From the NCBI GenBank assembly GCA_017353825.1, contig JAFMSC010000197.1:1-7536 (forward strand): a DNA stretch of 7,536 nt, in the 5' to 3' direction. The stretch's first letter is position 1. Each line of letters opens with the position of its first letter. Position numbers and translations under genes: made by a program. The notes beneath the pieces were generated by a model. That model did no database searches, was not told where the DNA came from, and was given only the letters and a program-made list of their open reading frames with translations. Positions 1 to 5,300 of this stretch are shown here, piece after piece. Origin of the DNA: Hyphomicrobiaceae bacterium (GTDB lineage Bacteria; Pseudomonadota; Alphaproteobacteria; Rhizobiales; Hyphomicrobiaceae).

Positions 1-33
1 TTCGCGCAAGGCTACCCGAGGCGGCAGGGCGTC

Positions 34-351
34 TCAATCGCCGGTTTCAGGTTCCACGACGGCCCTCACCTGGCGCACGCCGACGACCGCCCGCAGCGCG
101 CGGCCCACGAGATCGGCGGTGCGTGGGGCGACGCCGGCGAGCCGCAGATCGACGGTGAGCTCGGTACCGTCGCCAGATTCGCGCGAGGCGTGCACGCGCG
201 CGGGTACGGTGCCGAGCTTAGCCACCGGCTCGATCAGGCGCGCGAGCAAGCCCGGATCGGCCGGCGCGGAGATGAAGAAGAAGGCGCGAACGGTGCCTCG
301 CTGGGCGTGCGCATTGGCAGCGCCGGTCGCGGAAACGACGGAGGATGTCAT
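34..351 (-). CDS. Small stand-alone ACT-domain-like protein
   Basis: 105 residues. Residues 20-100 have the beta-alpha-beta-beta-alpha-beta pattern of an ACT domain: strand VRAFFFISA (21-29), the turn ADPGLL (31-36) that opens the first helix, helix to about 45, strand around TELTVDLRLAG (63-73), helix TADLVGRALRAVV (78-90) and last strand GVRQVRAVVE (91-100). Such domains resemble the small subunit of acetolactate synthase and usually bind amino acids or mediate subunit contacts. No catalytic domain is attached, so a regulatory or subunit role is inferred. I chose the ATG at 351 because the ACT core needs nothing upstream and an AGGGA lies at 363-367, 11 bases before it. A start at 453 would add 34 low-complexity residues. 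No partner gene is visible; the 33 bases beyond the stop end the window. The ligand is unknown. Confidence 0.72.
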   Translation of the reverse strand: MTSSVVSATGAANAHAQRGTVRAFFFISAPADPGLLARLIEPVAKLGTVPARVHASRESGDGTELTVDLRLAGVAPRTADLVGRALRAVVGVRQVRAVVEPETGD

Positions 352-1105
352 GGAGAAAAGGGTCCCTGCTACATGATCGCAAAACGGAAGGCCAATGCCC
401 GGCGCCCTTAAGCGGCCGGGGCCATAATTCGCGCGATCACGATGGCGGGGCACTGCCGCATGGCGGGCACTCTAGCCGGAACCGGCGATCGTTTCAACCA
501 AGGGAGTTTGCGTCATCCGGCCTTGAATTTGTTAGGTCTTATGACCCCAGGAGCGAGCGGACGCGGAATTGGTCACAGAACGTGGTCCTCTGAAGGGCCC
601 AAGCGGTTCCGATGCGTGCTGCGGCGTGTTGATGCTGGGGCTCGACGGGGCGCACAGAGACGCGCTGGTGACCGTTCCGTCCCTGTCTGCGGGGTAGCGC
701 GCCAACGCGACAACGTCCATGCCGCCGGCCATCATGAGCGAGGCCATGGGTGCCAGGGCCCATGCCAGGGCCCATGCAATGATGCTCGCGGAGGGGCATC
801 GAGCCCTGATGCATCCGCGACGGGGCCCATCTGTGCCTGCCGTGCATAGGTGCTGGCCCGTGACCGCAACGATGCCCGGATGCAATACCAGCATGCCCTT
901 GCCCGACCGGGTCTTGGACGGCTCCAACCGCAGCGTACCGGGAGGTTGCGGAGACCAGGTGCCGGCGGCAATCCTGCTCGCCAACGACTGGCAGAGTGAC
1001 ACAGGCTCAGGATTCCGGGCCCGAGGCTTCTAAGGCGCGGCTGGGCGTTGCAGCGATGGGACGCGAAGCCGGTGTACAAGCACCGCGAACACGATGATGA
1101 GGCCA
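352..1105. other. Gene-poor stretch, no supported coding region
   Basis: About 750 bases between the ACT gene and the membrane-protein operon. Several overlapping open frames exist on both strands, but none gives a recognisable domain or has a clear ribosome-binding site. One minus-strand frame (1002 to 532) has high G/C at third positions and a hydrophobic patch from about 785 to 690, so a decayed or unrecognised gene cannot be excluded. A 12-base tandem duplication lies at 752-775. Confidence 0.5.
752..775. repeat. 12-bp perfect tandem duplication
   Basis: GCCAGGGCCCAT occurs twice head to tail (752-763 and 764-775). Each copy contains the palindrome GGGCCC. The surrounding bases also contain CATGGG (744-749), which can pair with the CCCATG ending either copy. 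It looks like a slippage duplication in non-essential DNA. Confidence 0.85.
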
Positions 1106-1145
1106 TCAACGGCGCAGGAAAGGCTCGTGGATCGGCGGTTGATGG
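1103..1145 (-). other. Inverted repeat at the end of the membrane-protein gene
   Basis: CCATCAAC at 1103-1110 is the exact reverse complement of GTTGATGG at 1138-1145, and also of 1153-1160. The left arm covers the stop codon. The loop is about 27 bases and no T-run follows, so a classical intrinsic terminator is not supported. It may act in transcript-end stability or simply reflect the local repeat. Confidence 0.35.
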
Positions 1146-1423
1146 GTCGGCGGTTGATGGTACTGACGGCGGGGCCAGGTTTGCGTCCGTTCCTTCAGCC
1201 GCCGTCGCAGATAGGCAATGAGACCCATGACGGCCAACAGCATGGCCAGGAGGCCGTAGAGCGAGACGGCCAGAACGCCGTTCCACGCTCCGGCAAGCGC
1301 CAGGCCATCCCGCCATGGCTGAAAGTCGCTGTTGGATGCGACCACGGCGGCGACGATGAAGCCAAAACTCGTGACCAAGAGGGTCAGGGCACCGCTGTGG
1401 AGGATCTGCATGATCCGGGTCAC
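1106..1423 (-). CDS. Small membrane protein with two predicted helices and a C-terminal pentapeptide repeat
   Basis: 105 residues, not recognised. Two hydrophobic segments are clear: about 11-30 (GALTLLVTSFGFIVAAVVAS) and about 49-71 (a Leu/Ala-rich run ending AYLRRRLK). They are separated by a short polar loop, SNSDFQPWRDG. The arginine-rich YLRRRLKER after the second helix suggests that side is cytoplasmic, so both ends probably lie in the cytoplasm. The tail (about 88-102) reads HQPPT, HQPPI, HEPFL, encoded by a 15-bp tandem repeat. The GTG start at 1421-1423 overlaps the stop of the upstream coiled-coil gene as GTGA, so translation is probably coupled. The two-helix fold next to a coiled-coil partner could suggest a membrane complex or a holin-like role, but nothing phage-like is nearby, so no function is assigned. 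Confidence 0.68.
   Translation of the reverse strand: MTRIMQILHSGALTLLVTSFGFIVAAVVASNSDFQPWRDGLALAGAWNGVLAVSLYGLLAMLLAVMGLIAYLRRRLKERTQTWPRRQYHQPPTHQPPIHEPFLRR
1132..1160. repeat. 15-bp tandem repeat encoding HQPPx
   Basis: TCGGCGGTTGATGG occurs at 1132-1145 and 1147-1160, a 15-base period in the coding frame of the minus-strand membrane protein. It produces the repeated pentapeptide HQPPT/HQPPI. An inverted copy of GTTGATGG (CCATCAAC) lies at 1103-1110, over the stop codon. Confidence 0.8.
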
Positions 1424-1683
1424 GGCTTGGCTTCCCTGATCGCCTCGGCAACGATGCGCGGCAGGCCTTCAATCAGGCCGTCGAGCTTCCCTTTGATCTG
1501 ACCAACGTCGGTTCCGACGCCGTCGAGTTTCGTCTCGACGCGGTCCAGCCGCAGCGTGTGCTCGTCGAGAGTAACTTGCGCCTTGGCCAGCTGCGTGACG
1601 ACCCATTTCAGCGATTGGGTGTTGTCGTTCTGGGCGCGCTCCAGCGCCGTGACGCGGCGGTCCAGTTCTTCCAGGGTCGTCAT
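1420..1683 (-). CDS. Short coiled-coil protein, first gene of a two-gene operon
   Basis: 87 residues with no predicted membrane segment. From residue 3 to about 72 the sequence follows a heptad pattern: LEELDRRVTALERAQ (4-18), then LRLDRVETKLDGVGTDVGQIKGKLDGLIEG. It should form a long alpha-helical coiled coil and probably oligomerises. The tail LPRIVAEAIREAKP (74-87) is a further amphipathic helix. The protein is charged and Cys-free, so a cytoplasmic scaffold or a partner for the membrane protein encoded next is a reasonable inference. The start is well supported: ATG at 1683 is preceded by GGGAGGGA about five bases upstream and by a promoter-like element at 1705-1732. The stop overlaps the next start as GTGA. 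I do not recognise a characterised family. Confidence 0.75.
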   Translation of the reverse strand: MTTLEELDRRVTALERAQNDNTQSLKWVVTQLAKAQVTLDEHTLRLDRVETKLDGVGTDVGQIKGKLDGLIEGLPRIVAEAIREAKP

Positions 1684-1701
1684 GGCTTCCCTCCCACAGG
1701 C

Positions 1702-1733
1702 GTTAACATAGCACCTATGGCCTTAATGTTAAC
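1702..1733 (-). promoter_or_regulatory. Promoter embedded in an 8-bp inverted repeat (possible operator)
   Basis: On the minus strand TTAACA (1732-1727) and TATGTT (1710-1705) are spaced by 16 bases and match the sigma-70 -35 and -10 boxes at 5/6 and 4/6. The predicted transcript start is near 1698, about 15 bases before the coiled-coil gene's ATG. The same bases form a perfect inverted repeat, GTTAACAT (1702-1709) and ATGTTAAC (1726-1733), so a dimeric regulator bound here would cover both promoter boxes. A shorter palindrome, ATAGCACCTAT, spans 1708-1718. Confidence 0.5.
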
Positions 1734-1881
1734 CGGCATCCTGCCGTGGAAAAGCGCGTCGAAACCGGGCGACGCCAAGCTCTCGATCGTTGAGAGCAAC
1801 GCGTGTTGTGGGCTGCTGGCGAGCCCTCGCGGGCCTTCAGGATTAGGCTTGCCGCCCCACATGTTCCTCGAGGCCCGCGCG

Positions 1882-1905
1882 GTCGCGATACTCGTCGCGA
1901 TACTG
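1882..1905. repeat. 12-bp near-perfect tandem duplication
   Basis: GTCGCGATACTC (1882-1893) is followed directly by GTCGCGATACTG (1894-1905), 11 of 12 bases identical. It lies in the decayed stretch and is similar in scale to the duplication at 752-775. Confidence 0.8.
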
Positions 1906-1990
1906 ACGCCTGCTCGCTCCGGGTCGTGGCGAGCGCATGAGATCGCAAGTCGAGCGGCCTGTTGTGGTCGCCGGCTCGGTGGTAGAAGGC

Positions 1991-2227
1991 CTACGTGATG
2001 CTCCGCACGAGGCTTCGATGATCCGGACCTGCTCCGCGCGCAGGCTTTCCTCGGGCGTCCTTGCTCATCGCTTTGCGCCCCTCTTCTCTTGTCGGCCTCG
2101 GCCTTCCCACACGAGGCTGCGAGCCCTTCACCAGCTCGCGCACGAGCCCTCCTGAACAGCTTGGGCCCCACGCCTCGATCTCAGCCAGCAGTTCGGTTCC
2201 CAGCCTGATGCCGATCTGCTCGTTCAT
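1991..2227 (-). pseudogene. Probable remnant of a ribbon-helix-helix DNA-binding protein
   Basis: 78 codons. The start has the look of a CopG/Arc-type ribbon-helix-helix protein: strand NEQIGIRL (2-9), helix TELLAEIEAW (11-20), and a second helix SGGLVRELVKG (25-35). The turn between the helices is only GPSC, several residues shorter than usual, and after residue 36 the sequence becomes basic and low-complexity without a recognisable domain. I infer an internal deletion in a former regulator or antitoxin, followed by loss of the original C-terminus. There is no good ribosome-binding site: AGGAAA is about 15 bases from the ATG. No toxin gene adjoins it. A short divergent bona fide protein is the alternative. 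Confidence 0.4.
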
Positions 2228-2272
2228 CTTTCGTGGCGGTTTTCCTATGCCCGGCGTTCCAGGCTAGGGGTG

Positions 2273-2425
2273 ATGCCACGTGTGCGCCACCTGTGGGATG
2301 ACCTCGACGAGAATGCCATGCGCAACACTGGGCCGCGCTTTGCGTTGGCGCGGGGCAAGATTTGGTCCCTGTGTGGGTCACGACTTGCACCGCAACCACC
2401 AGCCGGGCGCGATGAGATGCGATGA
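2273..2425 (+). CDS. Doubtful 50-residue ORF
   Basis: Starts MPRVRHLWDDLDENAMRNTG and ends PPAGRDEMR. The first 30 codons have strong G/C at third positions and the ATG follows AGGGGTG, a possible ribosome-binding site though close to the start. No domain, signal or membrane segment is visible. It is divergent from the ribbon-helix-helix remnant with only 45 bases between them. It could equally be a fragment of an older gene, since the frame has a sensible amino-acid make-up only in its first two thirds. Confidence 0.25.
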   Translation: MPRVRHLWDDLDENAMRNTGPRFALARGKIWSLCGSRLAPQPPAGRDEMR

Positions 2426-2585
2426 CGGGGGGCCCACCGCGAGAACGTCGCAAGACTCTACGGCTCTCTGGATGGGCAGCATGGGACCGGATGACGCTTC
2501 GAGGTCATGTCATCCGCCCGGAATATGCTAGGCTCTCGGGGCTGAAGAGATCAGCGCCTTGCGCGTGAGGCACCCTGGGCCGGCT

Positions 2586-3239
2586 ATGAGCGCACAAGAC
2601 GACGTTGAGCGATGCTGGTACGCGCTCACCCTGCATCAGGGCTGCGCAGGGTCCGCCGCCGCGGCCGTGCTTGAGGAGCTGGTTGAGGCTTACGGTGAGC
2701 CGCACCGACACTACCACACCCTCGACCACATCCGCGCGCTCTTGGCGCTGCTCGAGCTCCACGGGCATGGCGCCGCGGACCCCCGTGCGCTGCGCCTGGC
2801 CATCCTGTTCCACGATGTTGTCTACGATCCCTCCCGGCATGACAATGAGGAGGCGAGCGCCGCGGTGGCGGCGGAGCGGCTGACGCGCCTCCGCTTCCCC
2901 GAAGCCCTCGTCGCCAGGGTCGCCCTCTATATCGTTGCCACTCGGCACGACAGGCCGGGCGAGGCGGTCGGCGACGGCGATCTTGCGCTCCTATTGGATC
3001 TCGATCTCTCGATCCTTGCGGCAGCGCCGGGCGACTACCAGGCCTACGCCAGCGCCGTGCGCCGCGAATACGGCTTCGTCCCCGACGATCTTTACCGCGC
3101 AGGACGACGGCGCGTGCTGGCAGGTTTCCTCACTCGCGGGCGCATCTATCTCACCGAGCCTCTGCGCGCCCTGTGGGAGGAGCCCGCGCGCGCCAACCTT
3201 GCCACGGAGAGGGCAGCGTTGGCGGAGGTATTGCCGTGA
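2586..3239 (+). CDS. HD-superfamily metal-dependent phosphohydrolase (COG4339-like)
   Basis: 217 residues, the usual size for this family of predicted phosphohydrolases. Visible metal-site motifs in order: HYHTLDHI (42-49), FHDVVYD (75-81) with the HD pair 76-77, HDNEEAS (85-91), TRH (119-121) and LLDLDLS (136-142). The C-terminal YQAYASAVRREYGFV (151-165) is also typical. The fold is all-helical and the protein cytosolic, with no signal peptide or membrane segment. Members presumably hydrolyse a phosphate ester or nucleotide with bound divalent metal; the physiological substrate is not known. ATG 2586 fits the family's N-terminus. A TTG at 2559 would add nine residues, and neither start has a strong ribosome-binding site. 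A co-directional GTPase gene follows after 106 bases, so the two may share a transcript, although that gap holds a strong palindrome. Confidence 0.88.
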   Translation: MSAQDDVERCWYALTLHQGCAGSAAAAVLEELVEAYGEPHRHYHTLDHIRALLALLELHGHGAADPRALRLAILFHDVVYDPSRHDNEEASAAVAAERLTRLRFPEALVARVALYIVATRHDRPGEAVGDGDLALLLDLDLSILAAAPGDYQAYASAVRREYGFVPDDLYRAGRRRVLAGFLTRGRIYLTEPLRALWEEPARANLATERAALAEVLP

Positions 3240-3248
3240 AGTCGATCG

Positions 3249-3335
3249 TTCCAAGATGTGCCCGAAGGCTCGCGAACCGGCCGGGCCGGTTGGCGTTCAA
3301 CGGTGCGCGGAGACGGGCGACGGTCGATCTTGGAA
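3249..3335 (+). promoter_or_regulatory. Nested inverted repeats in the leader of the GTPase gene
   Basis: Outer arms TTCCAAGAT (3249-3257) and ATCTTGGAA (3327-3335) are perfectly complementary. Between them lies AACCGGCC-G-GGCCGGTT (3275-3291), a perfect 8-bp palindrome that extends to CGC/GCG (3271-3273 and 3293-3295) across one mismatch. The right outer arm holds TTGGAA, the only Shine-Dalgarno-like bases before the ATG at 3346, so pairing could hide it. GTCGATC also repeats directly at 3241-3247 and 3323-3329. No T-run follows, so an intrinsic terminator is unlikely. An operator, an mRNA leader switch or a pause site are options. Confidence 0.5.
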
Positions 3336-3345
3336 TGCGCCGCCC

Positions 3346-4509
3346 ATGACCAATTTTGCCGTGACGCACAATGCCATTTCCGACCAAGCGCGCCGGCTGG
3401 CTCCCGTGGTGTGGCTGATTGGAAAGGTGCAGAGCGGCAAGACCTCCATCATCCGTACCCTCACCGGGGCCGGCGACGCCGAGATCGGGGCGGGCTTCCG
3501 CGCCTGCACCAAGACCGCGCGCATCTTCGACTTCCCGCAAGAGGCGCCGATCATCCGTTTCCTCGACACGCGCGGCCTTGGCGAGGTGGCCTACGACCCC
3601 GCGACCGATATCGCCTACAGCGAGGACCGGGCGCACCTGATGCTGGTGGTGGTGAAGGCCATGGACTCCGAGCAGGGCGCGGTGGTGGAAACCGTGCGCG
3701 CGGCCCGGCAGCGTCACCCGGACTGGCCCGTGGCCGTGGCTCAGACAACGTTGCACGAGGGCTATGCGCCGGGGCATCGCCACGCTCAGCCCTATCCGTT
3801 CACGGGCGAGGATGCCGATGGAGCGGCGCCCGAACCCTTGGGACGGGCGCTCGTGCATCAGCGCTCGCTGTTCGCGGCGCTGCGTGGCAAGGGGCCTCTA
3901 TGCTTCGTGCCTGTCGACTTCACGCAGCCCGAAGACGGCCTCGATCCGCCAGACTACGGCCGCGAAGCCCTGATCGCTGCCCTGGTCGCGGTGGCGCCTG
4001 CGGCCGTGCGCCTGGCAGTGCAGGAGCTGCCGGGCGCAGCGGATGGCGAAGCCCTCACCCGCGCGGCCAATGCGCACATTCTCGGCTTCGCGGCGGCTGC
4101 TGGCGCGAGCGATGCGCTGCCCGTCGCCGGCGTCGTTACAGTGCCCGTACTTCAGGCCGCGATGCTGCGCCAGCTTGCCAAGCTCTACGACATCGGCTGG
4201 GACCGGCGAAGCTATGCCGAGTTCCTTGCCGCGCTCGGCACCGGCACGCTCCTGCGCACGGCCTCGACCTTCGGCGTGCGGCAGCTGGTGAAGCTGGTGC
4301 CCGTGTACGGCCAGACCGTGGGTGCCGCAACGGCCGCGGCAGCCAGCTTTGCGGCCACCTATGCCATCGGCAAAGCCGCGAGCTACTACCTCGTGCAGCG
4401 TCGCCGCGGCGTCGCCGCCGACGACGTGGCCACCGTCTACCGCCAAGCCTTGCGCAACGCGTTCCGCATGGCGCAGCAGCGCGACCCCCAGGGCGGGTCG
4501 CCGCGCTGA
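3346..4509 (+). CDS. P-loop GTPase with C-terminal DUF697 domain
   Basis: 387 residues. The N-terminal half is an Era/TrmE-like GTPase: strand VVWLIG, G1 P-loop GKVQSGKTS (26-34), switch threonines in ACTKTARI (53-60), and G3 as DTRGLGE (74-80) after RFL. The position expected for the G4 motif NKxD instead reads AQTTLHEGY (132-140), and the G5 area reads VPVDFTQPEDG (188-198). Base recognition may therefore be unusual, probably as a family trait. The C-terminal half, about 245-350, matches DUF697: LPVAGVVTVPVLQ (258-270), LAKLYDIGWDRRSY (278-291), and glycine/alanine-rich hydrophobic helices VKLVPVYGQTVGAATAA (315-331). DUF697 proteins associate with membranes and their role is unknown. ATG 3346 was chosen over ATG 3256 because the extra 30 residues lack conserved character and overlap the leader palindrome. 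The 7-bp hairpin GCGACCC/GGGTCGC lies at the very end of the gene. Confidence 0.88.
   Translation: MTNFAVTHNAISDQARRLAPVVWLIGKVQSGKTSIIRTLTGAGDAEIGAGFRACTKTARIFDFPQEAPIIRFLDTRGLGEVAYDPATDIAYSEDRAHLMLVVVKAMDSEQGAVVETVRAARQRHPDWPVAVAQTTLHEGYAPGHRHAQPYPFTGEDADGAAPEPLGRALVHQRSLFAALRGKGPLCFVPVDFTQPEDGLDPPDYGREALIAALVAVAPAAVRLAVQELPGAADGEALTRAANAHILGFAAAAGASDALPVAGVVTVPVLQAAMLRQLAKLYDIGWDRRSYAEFLAALGTGTLLRTASTFGVRQLVKLVPVYGQTVGAATAAAASFAATYAIGKAASYYLVQRRRGVAADDVATVYRQALRNAFRMAQQRDPQGGSPR
4481..4501 (+). terminator. G+C-rich hairpin at the 3' end of the GTPase gene
   Basis: GCGACCC (4481-4487) pairs perfectly with GGGTCGC (4495-4501) around a seven-base loop, within the last ten codons. There is no following T-run, so it is at best a factor-assisted terminator or an RNA-stabilising hairpin between this gene and the converging minus-strand gene. 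Confidence 0.3.
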
Positions 4510-4537
4510 TGCGGCCACGCGTGGAACGGGATTGGCC

Positions 4538-4784
4538 TCAGTATCCGCCGCGCTCGCAGCGGTAGCGGCGGCAGTTGCCCTCGCCCACCTCGTCCCGATA
4601 CGCATGTAGACGCAGGCACGGCGCAGCCGTTCGCAGTGGCTTCCGCGCCAATATTGCGCGTGTCCACGGCTGTTTGGTGAGCCGCCTTGCTGGCGAATGT
4701 GCCGCCGGGTGCGGCCAGGTCCACCGATGCGCCCAGAGCACCTGTGCCGAGTGGCGCCAAAACAATACGCATTGTCGCTCGCAT
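4538..4784 (-). pseudogene. Small exported protein gene, probably frameshifted
   Basis: ATG 4784 has an excellent ribosome-binding site, GGAGGA, five to six bases upstream. It begins MRATMRIVLAPLGTGALGA, a plausible but weak signal peptide, and continues VDLAAPGGTFASKAAHQTAV to about residue 60. In this frame translation then runs on 72 bases into the end of the GTPase gene as arginine-rich nonsense. In the next frame, from about 4603 down to the stop at 4538, codons have near-uniform G/C third positions and read AYRDEVGEGNCRRYRC then ERGGY, a credible C-terminus. The total span of 247 bases is 82 codons plus one base, which fits a single inserted base near 4601-4610. The joined product would be 81 residues with cysteines at about 54, 71 and 76. 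Function unknown. A sequencing error or a genuine longer overlapping protein are alternatives. Confidence 0.5.
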
Positions 4785-5150
4785 GAATTCCTCCAAAAAG
4801 TCTCACCAAGCCAGAATTGCTTGGGCGATGACGTAAGCAATCCTTCACCCGGCAATCCGGCCTGCCACAGACCAGAAGAAAGGCGGCTTCTGCGGTTGTC
4901 GCGAGCAGGCGGCACATGCCTCGCACGCCACCCCTTTTTTCCGCAATCGGGTGGGGGCGGCGCATTTCGGTCAACTCAGCACGCACTTTTGGCAATCATT
5001 CGATGGACTTGGGACTTCTCTTGCGGCTGTGCCTCAGCCTTCCCAAATTGTAAAATGGCAATCATAAGGAGGTCATTGAACCATTGGCATAGGTGTAGAG
5101 AATGGCTCGTGTCCGATGCCTGAAGGATGGTGCCGAGAGAGGTGCGCGCG
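4785..5150. other. Intergenic stretch, locally A/T-richer, with possible leader elements
   Basis: Contains the upstream region of the minus-strand small gene and of the plus-strand 49-residue gene. Visible items are the hairpin CCAAGC/GCTTGG (4806-4811 and 4819-4824), TGGCAATCAT repeated at 4990-4999 and 5056-5065, a -10-like TAAAAT at 5051-5056, and a perfect Shine-Dalgarno sequence at 5066-5073. Long open frames crossing it on either strand look spurious. Confidence 0.5.
5066..5123 (+). promoter_or_regulatory. Perfect Shine-Dalgarno sequence before very short frames
   Basis: AAGGAGGT at 5066-5073 is fully complementary to the 16S rRNA tail. Directly after it are a TTG two bases on (5076), opening a 15-codon frame that ends at 5123 (LNHWHRCREWLVSDA), and a TTG ten bases on (5084) giving only TTG GCA TAG. 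Such a strong site before a minimal frame suggests a leader peptide or a relic of a lost gene. The 49-residue gene starts at 5151. Confidence 0.3.
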
Positions 5151-5300
5151 ATGGCGTCGAGGATTAGGCATGTGGTTGAGCCGGTGCTCGGCTGGCTATT
5201 CATATTCGCGGTGATTTTCGCCGTCGGAGCGGTGATGCTGGCGGCCACAAGGCCGAGGGTGGAGATGTCCGGCCCGATCAAGGCCGACCGCCGGCGCTAG
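5151..5300 (+). CDS. 49-residue single-pass membrane protein
   Basis: Reads MASRIRHVVEPVLGWLFIFA and continues with a hydrophobic helix, about residues 13-32 (LGWLFIFAVIFAVGAVMLAA), then TRPRVEMSGPIKADRRR. The basic N-terminus and basic tail leave the orientation uncertain. GAGAGG lies eight bases upstream of ATG 5151. An earlier in-frame ATG at 5127 would give 57 residues but has AAGG directly against it. The helix, the ribosome-binding site and a C-terminus ending cleanly before the next debris support a real small gene. A 101-residue antisense frame (5281 to 4976) shares the same wobble positions, so codon bias cannot separate them; I prefer the plus strand for its membrane helix. Function unknown. 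Confidence 0.5.
   Translation: MASRIRHVVEPVLGWLFIFAVIFAVGAVMLAATRPRVEMSGPIKADRRR

Larger units (their letters stand above)
1734..2558. other. Decayed intergenic stretch with remnant reading frames
   Basis: About 825 bases between the operon and the HD gene. It contains a shortened ribbon-helix-helix frame (minus), a doubtful 50-codon ORF (plus), and a 12-base tandem repeat. Short stretches in several minus-strand frames have coding-like third-position bias but break off, as expected of decayed genes. No RNA gene is visible. Confidence 0.45.

Noticed and set aside
532..1002. 156-codon minus-strand frame with a hydrophobic patch near residues 75-100
   Set aside because: Third-position bias is suggestive, but there is no recognisable family, no ribosome-binding site, and the hydrophobic patch is partly made by the 12-base duplication.
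732..1472. 246-codon minus-strand frame
   Set aside because: It overlaps the coherent two-helix membrane protein in another frame and has shuffled Arg/Pro/Ser-rich composition with no domain.
1106..1683. Phage holin/lysis cassette
   Set aside because: A two-helix membrane protein beside a coiled-coil protein is superficially similar, but no endolysin, structural or integrase gene is near.
1680..2171. 163-codon minus-strand frame whose stop overlaps the coiled-coil start as ATGA
   Set aside because: The overlap looks operon-like and the last 45 codons have fair codon bias, but the first 80 residues are low-complexity, no domain is visible, and a promoter with its own operator lies inside it.
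2935..3345. N-terminal extension of the GTPase to 524 residues
   Set aside because: The extension is an out-of-frame reading of the HD gene and the palindromic leader; the GTPase core begins after ATG 3346.
3258..4565. 435-codon plus-strand frame over the GTPase gene
   Set aside because: Arg/Ala/Gly-rich frame shadow of the GTPase, which carries clear P-loop and DUF697 motifs in its own frame.
3898..4995. 365-codon minus-strand frame antisense to the GTPase
   Set aside because: Long open frames antisense to high-GC genes are common; no motif is present and it crosses several unrelated features.
4575..5123. 182-codon plus-strand frame
   Set aside because: Cys/Arg-rich, without a domain, and overlaps the small exported gene on the other strand that has a far better ribosome-binding site.
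4976..5281. 101-codon minus-strand frame opposite the 49-residue membrane gene
   Set aside because: Shares wobble positions with the plus-strand gene, so codon bias is not informative; no domain and no ribosome-binding site.
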